Under the pieces are notes generated by a model that saw only the letters and a program-made list of their open reading frames with translations, was not told where the DNA came from and made no database searches. This document shows positions 42,234 to 49,669 of a DNA stretch of 64,000 bases, one piece after another. The stretch comes from JANRKB01 sp033763695 (GTDB taxonomy: Bacteria; Planctomycetota; Phycisphaerae; Phycisphaerales; UBA1924). The translations under genes and the position numbers were made by a program. The first letter of the stretch is position 1. Every line of letters begins with the position of its first letter. The stretch covers positions 62,001 through 126,000 of the forward strand of contig JANRKB010000050.1 of assembly GCA_033763695.1 (NCBI GenBank), in the 5' to 3' direction.

Positions 42234-43352
42234 TCAGCGCTTGATGCGGCCGACCAGCGTCTGGGCCTTCATCTCAACGCCCTTGAGCACGCTGTCCAGA
42301 GCCTCGCGATTGGGGGCATACTCCATCGCCGTCTGACGCGACACCCACTCGCGCTTCACCAGTTCGGCCAGCGAATACGTGAAGGATCGCATGCCGTCTT
42401 CGGTGCTGGTGTTGATGATCGCGGGCAGGTCGGAGTCCTCGCCTTCGCGGATCTTCTCCTTGACGATGCCCGTGCCCAGCAGCACCTCGGTCGCTGGCAC
42501 GATCTTGGTCTCAAAGCCCTCGACCGTCGGCAACAGACGCTGCGCGCAGATGGCTTTGAGCGTGCCGGCCAGCGCGCCGCGCAGGAACCCGTGCTCATGC
42601 TGCGGGAAGAACTCAAGAATGCGGCTGAAGCACTGCATCGTGTCGGAGGTGTGCAGCGAGCCGAAGACAAGGTGCCCGGTCTCCGCCGCCTGGATCGCCG
42701 CGAGCACGGTGTCGTGGTCGCGCAGTTCGCCGATGAAGATCACGTCCGGGTCCTGACGCACGATGTATCGCAGCGCCTGGCCATAATTCTCGACGTCGAT
42801 GCCGATCTCGCGCTGCGAAACGATCGACTTCTTGGGCGCAAAGCGGAACTCGACAGGGTCTTCGACGGTGATGATGTTCTCGGCGCGCGTCGCGTTGATG
42901 TGTTCGATCATTGCCGCCAGCGTGCTCGACTTGCCCGAGCCTGTCACGCCGACGACCAGCACCAGCCCTTCGCCCGACTGCTCAACGATCTTGGAGTAGA
43001 TCGGCGGCAGGTGCAGGTTCTCGTACGACGGAATCTCCGCGCGCACGCGCCGGATCGCGGCATTGGTGTGCCCGCCGGCGCGATAGAGGTTCACGCGGAA
43101 GCGATCGCCGTCGGGCAGCGAGGTGGCGAAGTCGAGGTTGCCGGTCGTCTCAAAACGCTGCCGCAGTGCTTCGGGCACGATTGGATCCATCAGATGGTCG
43201 GCCTCGTCCTCGGTGAGCGGGTCGCTCTGCACGGGCTTGAGGATCGAGCCGATGCGATAGGTGGGGGGGATGCCGACCTTGATGTGCAGGTCCGAGGCTT
43301 CGAGTTTCTTCATCGAGGCCAGAAGCCGCTGGATCGAAACGCCGGTCAGCAT
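42234..43352 (-). CDS. pilT: PilT-family twitching ATPase
   Basis: Hexameric ATPase that retracts type IV pili. The 372-residue protein begins MLTGVSIQRLLASMKKLEAS and DLHIKVGIPPTYRI, then has the Walker A VVGVTGSGKSSTLAAM, the Asp box ENIITVEDPVEFRF, the Walker B-like IFIGELRDHDTVLAAIQAAE and the His box GHLVFGSLHTSDT; AICAQRLLP follows. The start ATG at 43352 has ACGGAGTG upstream; the open frame extends 33 codons upstream without conservation. It is alone here but fits the pseudopilins elsewhere in the window. GELRDHDT replaces the commoner GEMRDLET. Confidence 0.93.
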   Translation of the reverse strand: MLTGVSIQRLLASMKKLEASDLHIKVGIPPTYRIGSILKPVQSDPLTEDEADHLMDPIVPEALRQRFETTGNLDFATSLPDGDRFRVNLYRAGGHTNAAIRRVRAEIPSYENLHLPPIYSKIVEQSGEGLVLVVGVTGSGKSSTLAAMIEHINATRAENIITVEDPVEFRFAPKKSIVSQREIGIDVENYGQALRYIVRQDPDVIFIGELRDHDTVLAAIQAAETGHLVFGSLHTSDTMQCFSRILEFFPQHEHGFLRGALAGTLKAICAQRLLPTVEGFETKIVPATEVLLGTGIVKEKIREGEDSDLPAIINTSTEDGMRSFTYSLAELVKREWVSRQTAMEYAPNREALDSVLKGVEMKAQTLVGRIKR

Positions 43353-43532
43353 GCGCAGCACTCCGTCACGTCGGCGTGCCGCTGCGTCCACCAAAGGGCC
43401 GACGGCGCGCCGCTCCAGACAGTCTAGCCACTTCGCCCGACTTTGCGACACGCGTGTCCGAAATGTTTGCGATTCATGCTCGCGCCCTGCTCAGGTAGTG
43501 CTCAGGTCGTGCTCACGTACCGCGACGCCGGA

Positions 43533-44231
43533 CTACACCTTCACGCGGCTCTCGTCCGCATCTGTTCGCGCCCGCGGCCCCATCCGCAGGAAGTTGGCCA
43601 GCAAGCGCGGCCCTTCCAGCGTCAGGAAACTCTCGGGGTGAAACTGCACACCCTCCACGGGCTGCTTCGACGCGTCGCCAAAGATGCGGCGCATGCCCAT
43701 GATCACCTTGCGCGTGCCGCCGTGCCCGTCGTCTTCCTCGGCCCATGCCGTGACGAGCCAGCCGTCCTCGCCCGGCTTCGGAGGCGCGGGGACGCTGCTG
43801 GGGCGCACCACCAGCGAGTGATAGCGCGTCGCGATGAACGGGTTGGACATGCCCGCAAAGAGCCCGCGCCCGTCGTGATGGATCGGGCTTGTTTTGCCGT
43901 GCATCTGGATGACGTGGCGTTCGACGATCATGCCGTTGAACGCGGCCATGCACTGATGCCCGAGGCACACACCCAGGATCGGGATCCGCCCCGCATACGC
44001 GTTGATGATCCCGCCGCTGACGCCCGCCTCGTTGGGCGTGCACGGCCCCGGCGAAATCACGATGTGTGACGGCCCGCGTCCGGCATCGAGTGCCGCCACT
44101 TCGTCGGGCCGGATCTTGTCGTTGCGCACGACAAGCAGATCACGCCCCGGCTGCAGCGACGGGTCGATCTCGCCCAGACGCTGCACCAGGTTCCAAGTGA
44201 ACGAGTCGTAGTTGTCGACGAGCAGAATCAC
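43533..44231 (-). CDS. trpG: Anthranilate/aminodeoxychorismate synthase glutaminase subunit
   Basis: Type-1 glutamine amidotransferase that supplies ammonia for anthranilate or aminodeoxychorismate synthesis. The 232-residue protein begins MILLVDNYDSFTWNLVQRLG and has VISPGPCTPNEAGVSGGI, the nucleophile Cys89 in GVCLGHQCMAAFNG, HGKTSPIHHDGRGLFAGM, and VEGVQFHPESFLT with the His/Glu of the triad. A loop (PAPPKPGEDG ... DDGHGGTRK) is a few residues longer than usual. trpE/pabB is not adjacent. The GTG start has TACGCT eight bases upstream. trpG and pabA are often one gene, so both roles are possible. Confidence 0.92.
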   Translation of the reverse strand: MILLVDNYDSFTWNLVQRLGEIDPSLQPGRDLLVVRNDKIRPDEVAALDAGRGPSHIVISPGPCTPNEAGVSGGIINAYAGRIPILGVCLGHQCMAAFNGMIVERHVIQMHGKTSPIHHDGRGLFAGMSNPFIATRYHSLVVRPSSVPAPPKPGEDGWLVTAWAEEDDGHGGTRKVIMGMRRIFGDASKQPVEGVQFHPESFLTLEGPRLLANFLRMGPRARTDADESRVKV

Positions 44232-44239
44232 GCGAGGGG

Positions 44240-44245
44240 AGCGTA
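44240..44245 (-). promoter_or_regulatory. TACGCT -10-like box, 8 nt before start
   Basis: Minus strand TACGCT-CCCCTCGC-GTG at the trpG start; no ribosome binding site. Confidence 0.4.
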
Positions 44246-44256
44246 GGCGAGGAGAT

Positions 44257-44290
44257 GAAAAAGGCCCGCGGGCTTTCGCTCGCGGGCCTT
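44257..44290 (-). terminator. Intrinsic terminator of the PEP-CTERM gene
   Basis: Minus strand: AAGGCCCGCG-AGCGAAAGCC-CGCGGGCC-TTTTTC, 50 bases after the PEP-CTERM stop. Confidence 0.9.
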
Positions 44291-44340
44291 GCGTTCATGC
44301 CGACGTGAGTCGTTGCATGGGAGACGTCAGGAGATCTGAA

Positions 44341-45195
44341 TCAGCGGCGACGACGACCCGCGACCAGGCCGCCCAGGCCGAGCAGCGCGAGGCTGGAGGG
44401 CGCGGGGACGACGAGGAACGTGGTCTCGACCGTGACCGTGTCGCCGTTGGCGATGAACAGGTTCTGCCACTGCAGAGCGCCCATCGGGTTCTGGCTGTTG
44501 ACGTTGCCGCTGGCGGCGTTGTTGAGGGCGTAGTTGTTGGTGTTGATGATGCTGTTGAGCACGCCGTTGCTGTTGCTGCTGGGGTCCATCTGCCAACGGT
44601 TGCTGGCGACGGCGCCGGTGCTGCTGAGCGAAGCGGTGACCAGCGAGCCGACGCTGCTGGGCGTCTGGGTGCCCTGGATCTTGGTCGCGCTGCCGCTCAC
44701 CGCGTTGGCGGCGGGGATGAACGCGTGGAACTTGGCCCAGTTGAAGAGCTGGAAGGTGATGTCTGCGCCGCTGACGTTCGTCAGCGAGAGCGTCTGCACC
44801 AGCTTGCCCTGACCCGCGGCGGGCTGCGTCACGGCCATGCTCAGCTTGGCGTTGATCGAGCCGTCGAGGCTGAAGTCCCACGACGCCGTGTTCGCCGTCA
44901 CCGTCTTGTTCGTCGCGTTGTTGAAGTTCCGAGCGCGGCCGAACGACGAGATGCGATAGAACCACATGTTGCCGCCCATGGCGTTCGAGCCATTGGGGCC
45001 AAGGTCGCTGATCTTGAAGTTCTGCGGCACGCTCGTGGGCAGGAACGTCGCGGCGGTCGCCGTCGGCGTCGTCTGCCAGTCGGCCTGCGTGAACGTCACG
45101 GTGCCGGCAGTCAGCGTCACGCCGCTGCCCGACTGGGCGAACGCGGCCGTGGCGAACATCGTGCCCGCGAGGGCGGCAATCATCGTCGTTTTCAT
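44341..45195 (-). CDS. PEP-CTERM sorting-domain secreted protein
   Basis: A 284-residue exported protein: signal peptide MKTTMIAALAGTMFATAAFA, then a Ser/Thr/Asn/Ala-rich beta-structured domain (for example SLDGSINAKLSMAVTQPAAG, NVSGADITFQLFNWAKFHAF), and the C-terminal tripartite sorting signal: VPAPSSLALLGLGG, then LVAGRRRR. PAP replaces the usual P-E-P. In PEP-CTERM systems an exosortase removes this tail and the protein is exported to the surface; no exosortase gene is in the window. The function of the main domain is unknown. ATG has AGGAGA seven bases upstream. It is divergent from spoVR. Confidence 0.82.
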   Translation of the reverse strand: MKTTMIAALAGTMFATAAFAQSGSGVTLTAGTVTFTQADWQTTPTATAATFLPTSVPQNFKISDLGPNGSNAMGGNMWFYRISSFGRARNFNNATNKTVTANTASWDFSLDGSINAKLSMAVTQPAAGQGKLVQTLSLTNVSGADITFQLFNWAKFHAFIPAANAVSGSATKIQGTQTPSSVGSLVTASLSSTGAVASNRWQMDPSSNSNGVLNSIINTNNYALNNAASGNVNSQNPMGALQWQNLFIANGDTVTVETTFLVVPAPSSLALLGLGGLVAGRRRR

Positions 45196-45298
45196 CTTGT
45201 CTCTCCTGAGGTCTCTCGATCCAACAGCGACACACCCGGCGGAATGGGTGCGTTCGACGCGGAGAATATACCGAAAGCAGAATGAATACTAGAACAAT

Positions 45299-45314
45299 TT
45301 GGCACATTTCTTGC
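45299..45314 (+). promoter_or_regulatory. Sigma-54-type promoter upstream of spoVR
   Basis: TTGGCAC-ATTTC-TTGC. It matches the -24/-12 consensus (TGGCAC-N5-TTGC, GG to GC 12 bases apart) exactly, in an AT-richer pocket (45265-45315). The predicted transcript start is about 45326, leaving a leader of about 150 bases before spoVR. Confidence 0.65.
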
Positions 45315-45479
45315 GCTGTTCGTACTTCCCGAACGCGCAAGCAACAACCCTGACCCTCGCCCGACCCCTCTGCCGCCCCGCCACGCCACACTCCCCGCAA
45401 GACTTCGACAAGATCCGACGCTTCCCGCCCCGCGTACAGACCCACGGGTCGCGGCACGCATTGTGCCGATAACTCATCT

Positions 45480-47063
45480 ATGCCCGCCACGCCGCACACC
45501 GAACTCTCCGCCGAACTCCTCGAGCACATGAAGGCCATCCAGGCCAAGGCTCGCGAGTACGGCCTCGACTTCTTCGAAGTCATCTTCGAGGTGCTGCCCT
45601 TCGACACCATGAACCAGATCGCGGCCTACGGCGGGTTCCCCACCCGCTACCCGCACTGGCGCTGGGGCATGGAGTACGAGAAGCTCTCCAAGCGCGACGC
45701 CTACGGCCTGGGTCGCATCTATGAGATGGTCATCAACACCGACCCCTGCTACGCGTACCTGCAGGAGTCCAACGCCGTCACCGATCAGAAACTGGTGATG
45801 GCCCATGTCTACGGCCACGCCGACTTCTTCAAGCACAACTTCTGGTTCAGCAAGACCGATCGCAAGATGATGGACCAGATGGCCAACCACGCCACCCGCG
45901 TGCGCCGCCACATCGAGCGGCACGGCCACGAAACCGTCGAACGCTTCCTCGACGCGTGCCTGTGCATCGAGCACCTCATCGATCCGCACTCCATGTTCCT
46001 CGTGCGCGAGGAGCAGCAGCGGTGGGGCGACCCGGGCAGCCATCCGGTCGAGGACGAGGATCCCGATGTGGCCGCGGGCCGCCGCCGCGCGTTCGTGCCC
46101 AGCAAACTCCCCGCCAAGGAGTACATGGATCCGTTCATCAACCCGGCGAAGGAGATGGCGCGGCAGCGTGAGGCGTTCGACGCGGCTCGGGCGCAGTCGC
46201 GGGCCAAGATCCCCAGCCGCGCGACCCGCGATGTGCTGCTCTTCCTGCTGCGTCACGCGCCGCTCGAAGAGTGGCAGCAGGACATCCTGCAGATCATCCG
46301 TGATGAGAGTTACTACTTCGCGCCGCAGGCGATGACCAAGATCATGAACGAGGGCTGGGCCACCTATTGGCACAGCAAGCTCATGACCCGCCACTTTCTC
46401 GAAGCCAAGGAGATCGTGCATTACGCCGACCAGCACAGCGGCGTCGTTCACATGCCCCCCGGCGGCTTCAACCCCTACAAGATCGGCGTCGAACTCTTCA
46501 AGGACATCGAACGCCGCTGGAACACCGGCCAGCACGGCGCGGCATGGGAAGCCCTCGACGACATCGGCGCCAAGGAAGCCTTCGACGACAAGAGCATGAA
46601 GGGCCGCGACAAGATCTTCGAAGTGCGCCGCATCTACAACGACGTCAACTTCATCGACGAGTTCCTCACGCCCGAGTTCGTCGAGCGGCACAAGATGTAC
46701 CAGCACAAGCGCGACCCGCAGACCGGCGAGTACAAGATCGTCTCGCGCGACTTTGGCCGTGTGAAGCAGACACTGCTGCACCACATCACCAACATGGGCC
46801 AGCCGTTCATCTACGTCGCCGACGCCAACTACCTCAATCGCGGCGAACTCTTCCTCGCCCACCAGTTCTCTGGCCTCGAAGTCGAAGCGGCCAAGGCCGT
46901 GGAGGTGCTGAACGCACTGCGCATCATCTGGGGCCGCCCGGTGCACCTGCAATCGCGCGTGAACGACGAGATGGTGCTGATGACGATCGACGGCATCGGC
47001 GACAAGCCCCGTCGCGAACGCATCACCGCCGAGACCCCGCCGCCGGCACACATCGTGGAGTGA
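45480..47063 (+). CDS. spoVR: SpoVR family protein
   Basis: A 527-residue cytoplasmic protein of the SpoVR/YcgB family. Landmarks: GLDFFEVIFEVLPFDTMNQI, AAYGGFPTRYPHWRWGMEYE, VMAHVYGHADFFKHNFWFS, FMDPF-like EYMDPFINPAKE, ESYYFAPQAMTKIMNEGWAT, YWHSKLMTRHFLEAKEIVHY, the GVVHMPPGGFNPYKIGVELF segment and VADANYLNRGELFLAHQF. Its biochemical role is unknown; it takes part in Bacillus spore cortex formation and in stress biology elsewhere, usually beside prkA (YeaG) and yeaH. Those partners are absent; instead a Ser/Thr kinase gene follows after 62 bases. A sigma-54-type promoter lies upstream. Confidence 0.94.
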   Translation: MPATPHTELSAELLEHMKAIQAKAREYGLDFFEVIFEVLPFDTMNQIAAYGGFPTRYPHWRWGMEYEKLSKRDAYGLGRIYEMVINTDPCYAYLQESNAVTDQKLVMAHVYGHADFFKHNFWFSKTDRKMMDQMANHATRVRRHIERHGHETVERFLDACLCIEHLIDPHSMFLVREEQQRWGDPGSHPVEDEDPDVAAGRRRAFVPSKLPAKEYMDPFINPAKEMARQREAFDAARAQSRAKIPSRATRDVLLFLLRHAPLEEWQQDILQIIRDESYYFAPQAMTKIMNEGWATYWHSKLMTRHFLEAKEIVHYADQHSGVVHMPPGGFNPYKIGVELFKDIERRWNTGQHGAAWEALDDIGAKEAFDDKSMKGRDKIFEVRRIYNDVNFIDEFLTPEFVERHKMYQHKRDPQTGEYKIVSRDFGRVKQTLLHHITNMGQPFIYVADANYLNRGELFLAHQFSGLEVEAAKAVEVLNALRIIWGRPVHLQSRVNDEMVLMTIDGIGDKPRRERITAETPPPAHIVE

Positions 47064-47125
47064 CTCTGATCGGCATGGCTGGCATCGCTTGATACACTCT
47101 TCGCGATTCGTCGTGGGGAGATATC

Positions 47126-49483
47126 GTGTCTGAGGATGTCACCGCATCAACAGTGGATGGGAGCGCGTCGGTGCGGGAGCCTCAGGGACCGCTCTTCGGC
47201 GGCGATGTCACATCTGCTCAACAGGTCGTCGGCACGCGTTATGAAGTCTTGCGGCTCGCGGGGGCCGGTGGCATGGGCAGCGTCTTCGCGGCCCGCGACA
47301 CGCTTTTGCATCGCACTGTTGCGATCAAGATCTCGCGCTCGGCTCGGGTCAATCAAACCGACGCGGCCTCTCGCGAACGACTCGTCGCCGAGGCTCGCGC
47401 GATGGCGGGCCTGCGTCACCCCAACCTCTGCCGCGTTCTTGAGGTCGCAGTGGACGCGCCGTTACCGTACATGGTGATGGAATGGACCGACGGCATCCAC
47501 CTCACCGATGCCGCCCGCTCTCTCCGAATCGAGGATCGCCTGCGCCTCTTCGAACGCGTCTGCGTCGCTGTGTCAGCGGCTCACCGCGCGGGTATCGCGC
47601 ACAGGGATCTCAAGCCGCAGAACATTCTCGTCGACTCGCGCGGCGAGCCCGTCGTTGTGGACTTCGGCCTCGCTCGAAGCTCGTCGGGTCAACCGGCGGG
47701 CCTCACTAGCGCGGGCACACCGGGCTATGCGCCGCCAGAACAGATGCTGGGCCAGGCTGAGGATTGGTTCCGCGCGGATGTTTTCTCGCTCGGCGTGATC
47801 CTGTTTGAACTGTTGACCGGCAGACGCCCGTTCGAAGGCAAGACGACCGCTGAAACAGCACGCATGATGCGTGAAGATGCGGTGCCGCTTCCGGAAGACA
47901 TCACGCCCGAAACGCCCGAGGCGGTCCAGCGCGTCTGTCTCAAGGCGCTCGAGCGTGCGCCCGCAGACCGCTACGCCGACGCCAGCGAAATGGCTCAGGA
48001 GGTCGCTCGCTACTTCCGAGGCGAGACCGTCGCAGCGCGCCCCACGCAGCTTGCCGGACGATTCCAAGAGCATCTTGAAGAACAGATGCTCGCCGCCCGT
48101 GTCTGGCGAAAGCACGGCCTGATCACCGATCGCGAGTGTGATCGGCTGGTCAACATCCTTACCGATCTTCAGCGCCCCGAATCGCCATGGGTTGTCGACA
48201 GCCGCCGCCTCACGTTCTCCCAAGTCAATCTGTATCTGGGAGGCTGGATCATCCTCATTGGTGTGCTCGTCGGCATGAGTCTCGTGTGGAACGAACTCAA
48301 TCGCGCGTGGCTCATCGGCGGCGCGATGCTCGGTGCGTCCATGCTTATCGGGCTCGGGTTCCTTCTCCGCCGCTTTGGACGCGAGCTCGCGAGCGTCGTG
48401 CACTTCATGGCTGGCGTCACGGTCGCCCCGGCGTCGCTCTGGTTGCTGTTTCGTGATACGGGTTGGCTTGCCGATGCGCCGGGTGCCGCGTCGCCGCGGT
48501 TCTTCGGCTGGGTTGTGGGTTTCGACGAGACGCCCGCCGGCCTTGGTGGCATGCAGTTGGCATGCGTCGGCATCCTGTGGTGCGTTCTGTGCGTGCTGAT
48601 GCGCTGGTACACCCGTGCCGCAGCGTTTTCGTGGCTCGGTTCGATCGCCGGGCTGCTGACGTGGTTCGTTCTTTGGACCGCCACCAACTACTCCGTGAAG
48701 AGCGACGGTCGCGAACTCGCGTTCGCTCGCCTCGGTGTCTGGATGGCACTCGGCGGATGTGTCGCACTGCTTCCAATTGCGATCCGCGGCTGGGCTGAGG
48801 AACGCGGCGCGGGTCGCGTCGGTCCTCGTCGGCGCCGTCCGCGTGACTCTGGTCCCCTGCTGGCCGCGACGCTGCTCTCGATGGTCGTCGGTCTCTCCGC
48901 CATCGCCTGGTTCGAACCCAAGTGGCTCGGTATCCCCGCGCTCTTTGCTGACAGTTCGCAAACGCTCAAGACTTCGCTGGCGTTCATGACGAGCGGCATT
49001 CTCCAGCAGGGCGTTTCGATGCTGCTAACGGCCCGGCCTTGGAGAGCCGGCAGTCGTGGTGCGACGTTCCTTCGCTGGCTCGTCCCCAACCACATCTGCG
49101 GCGCGATGGTGTATCTCCACATCGATCGCACCGGCGAAAACAACTCCGCCGCGCTGGTGTGGCTCGTGTTCTTGTCCGTGGCGGCGGTTTCGTTCATCGC
49201 GCTCAGCGTGGTGCGACAGTGGAAGCCGTTTCTTTTCTCTGGCCTTGCGTATCTCACCCTCGCGTACATTCGCGCGTTCACGCTCGTCGACATCTGCTAC
49301 CCGCGAGCCGAAGTCACGCCGCCCGAACGCCAAGCCTGGCACGCGATTCTCGTTGCCGGCGCGCTTGCGATCGGTCTGCTCGTGATGCTTATGGCGTGGG
49401 CTTTTCCCGATGTGCGTCGTCGAATTGCTCAGACCACAATCGTCCGACGCACCACCCAACGTCTCGTGTCTGTTGCACGATGA
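47126..49483 (+). CDS. Hanks-type Ser/Thr kinase with C-terminal membrane domain
   Basis: A 785-residue kinase. The catalytic domain (about residues 38-290) has AGAGGMGSVFAARD, VAIKIS (invariant Lys), VMEWTDG, AHRDLKPQNILVD, VVDFGLARSSSG and the APPEQMLGQAEDWF activation end. After a helical linker (295-360) come about ten transmembrane helices (residues about 370-770), starting FSQVNLYLGGWIILIGVLVG and looking like the DUF2157-type integral domain. All catalytic residues are present. GTG start with GGGGAG upstream; 62 bases after spoVR, possibly the same transcript. It may phosphorylate envelope or stress-linked proteins. A long intracellular kinase fused to a polytopic domain is a planctomycete feature. 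Confidence 0.9.
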   Translation: MSEDVTASTVDGSASVREPQGPLFGGDVTSAQQVVGTRYEVLRLAGAGGMGSVFAARDTLLHRTVAIKISRSARVNQTDAASRERLVAEARAMAGLRHPNLCRVLEVAVDAPLPYMVMEWTDGIHLTDAARSLRIEDRLRLFERVCVAVSAAHRAGIAHRDLKPQNILVDSRGEPVVVDFGLARSSSGQPAGLTSAGTPGYAPPEQMLGQAEDWFRADVFSLGVILFELLTGRRPFEGKTTAETARMMREDAVPLPEDITPETPEAVQRVCLKALERAPADRYADASEMAQEVARYFRGETVAARPTQLAGRFQEHLEEQMLAARVWRKHGLITDRECDRLVNILTDLQRPESPWVVDSRRLTFSQVNLYLGGWIILIGVLVGMSLVWNELNRAWLIGGAMLGASMLIGLGFLLRRFGRELASVVHFMAGVTVAPASLWLLFRDTGWLADAPGAASPRFFGWVVGFDETPAGLGGMQLACVGILWCVLCVLMRWYTRAAAFSWLGSIAGLLTWFVLWTATNYSVKSDGRELAFARLGVWMALGGCVALLPIAIRGWAEERGAGRVGPRRRRPRDSGPLLAATLLSMVVGLSAIAWFEPKWLGIPALFADSSQTLKTSLAFMTSGILQQGVSMLLTARPWRAGSRGATFLRWLVPNHICGAMVYLHIDRTGENNSAALVWLVFLSVAAVSFIALSVVRQWKPFLFSGLAYLTLAYIRAFTLVDICYPRAEVTPPERQAWHAILVAGALAIGLLVMLMAWAFPDVRRRIAQTTIVRRTTQRLVSVAR

Positions 49484-49593
49484 ACTCGGTTCCCGCCCCG
49501 GCTGAATGCGCGTTGGCCTCGCGCTCCGACTTGGGCAATGATCGCACGCAACAGTTCGTCTGTACTAAACCCGTCCTACGCGTCCCACAAACG

Positions 49594-49622
49594 AAAAACC
49601 CCGGAGCATCTGCTCCGGGGTT
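49594..49622. terminator. Intrinsic terminator of fusA
   Basis: Minus strand: AACCCCGGAGCA-GA-TGCTCCGGGGTTTTTCG, about 50 bases past the fusA stop. On the plus strand the stem is followed only by TTGG, so it ends fusA chiefly. Confidence 0.9.
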
Positions 49623-49669
49623 GGTCATGATCTCAGAATGTTCCCCGCCCAGAAGAGCGAGGCCGCGGC

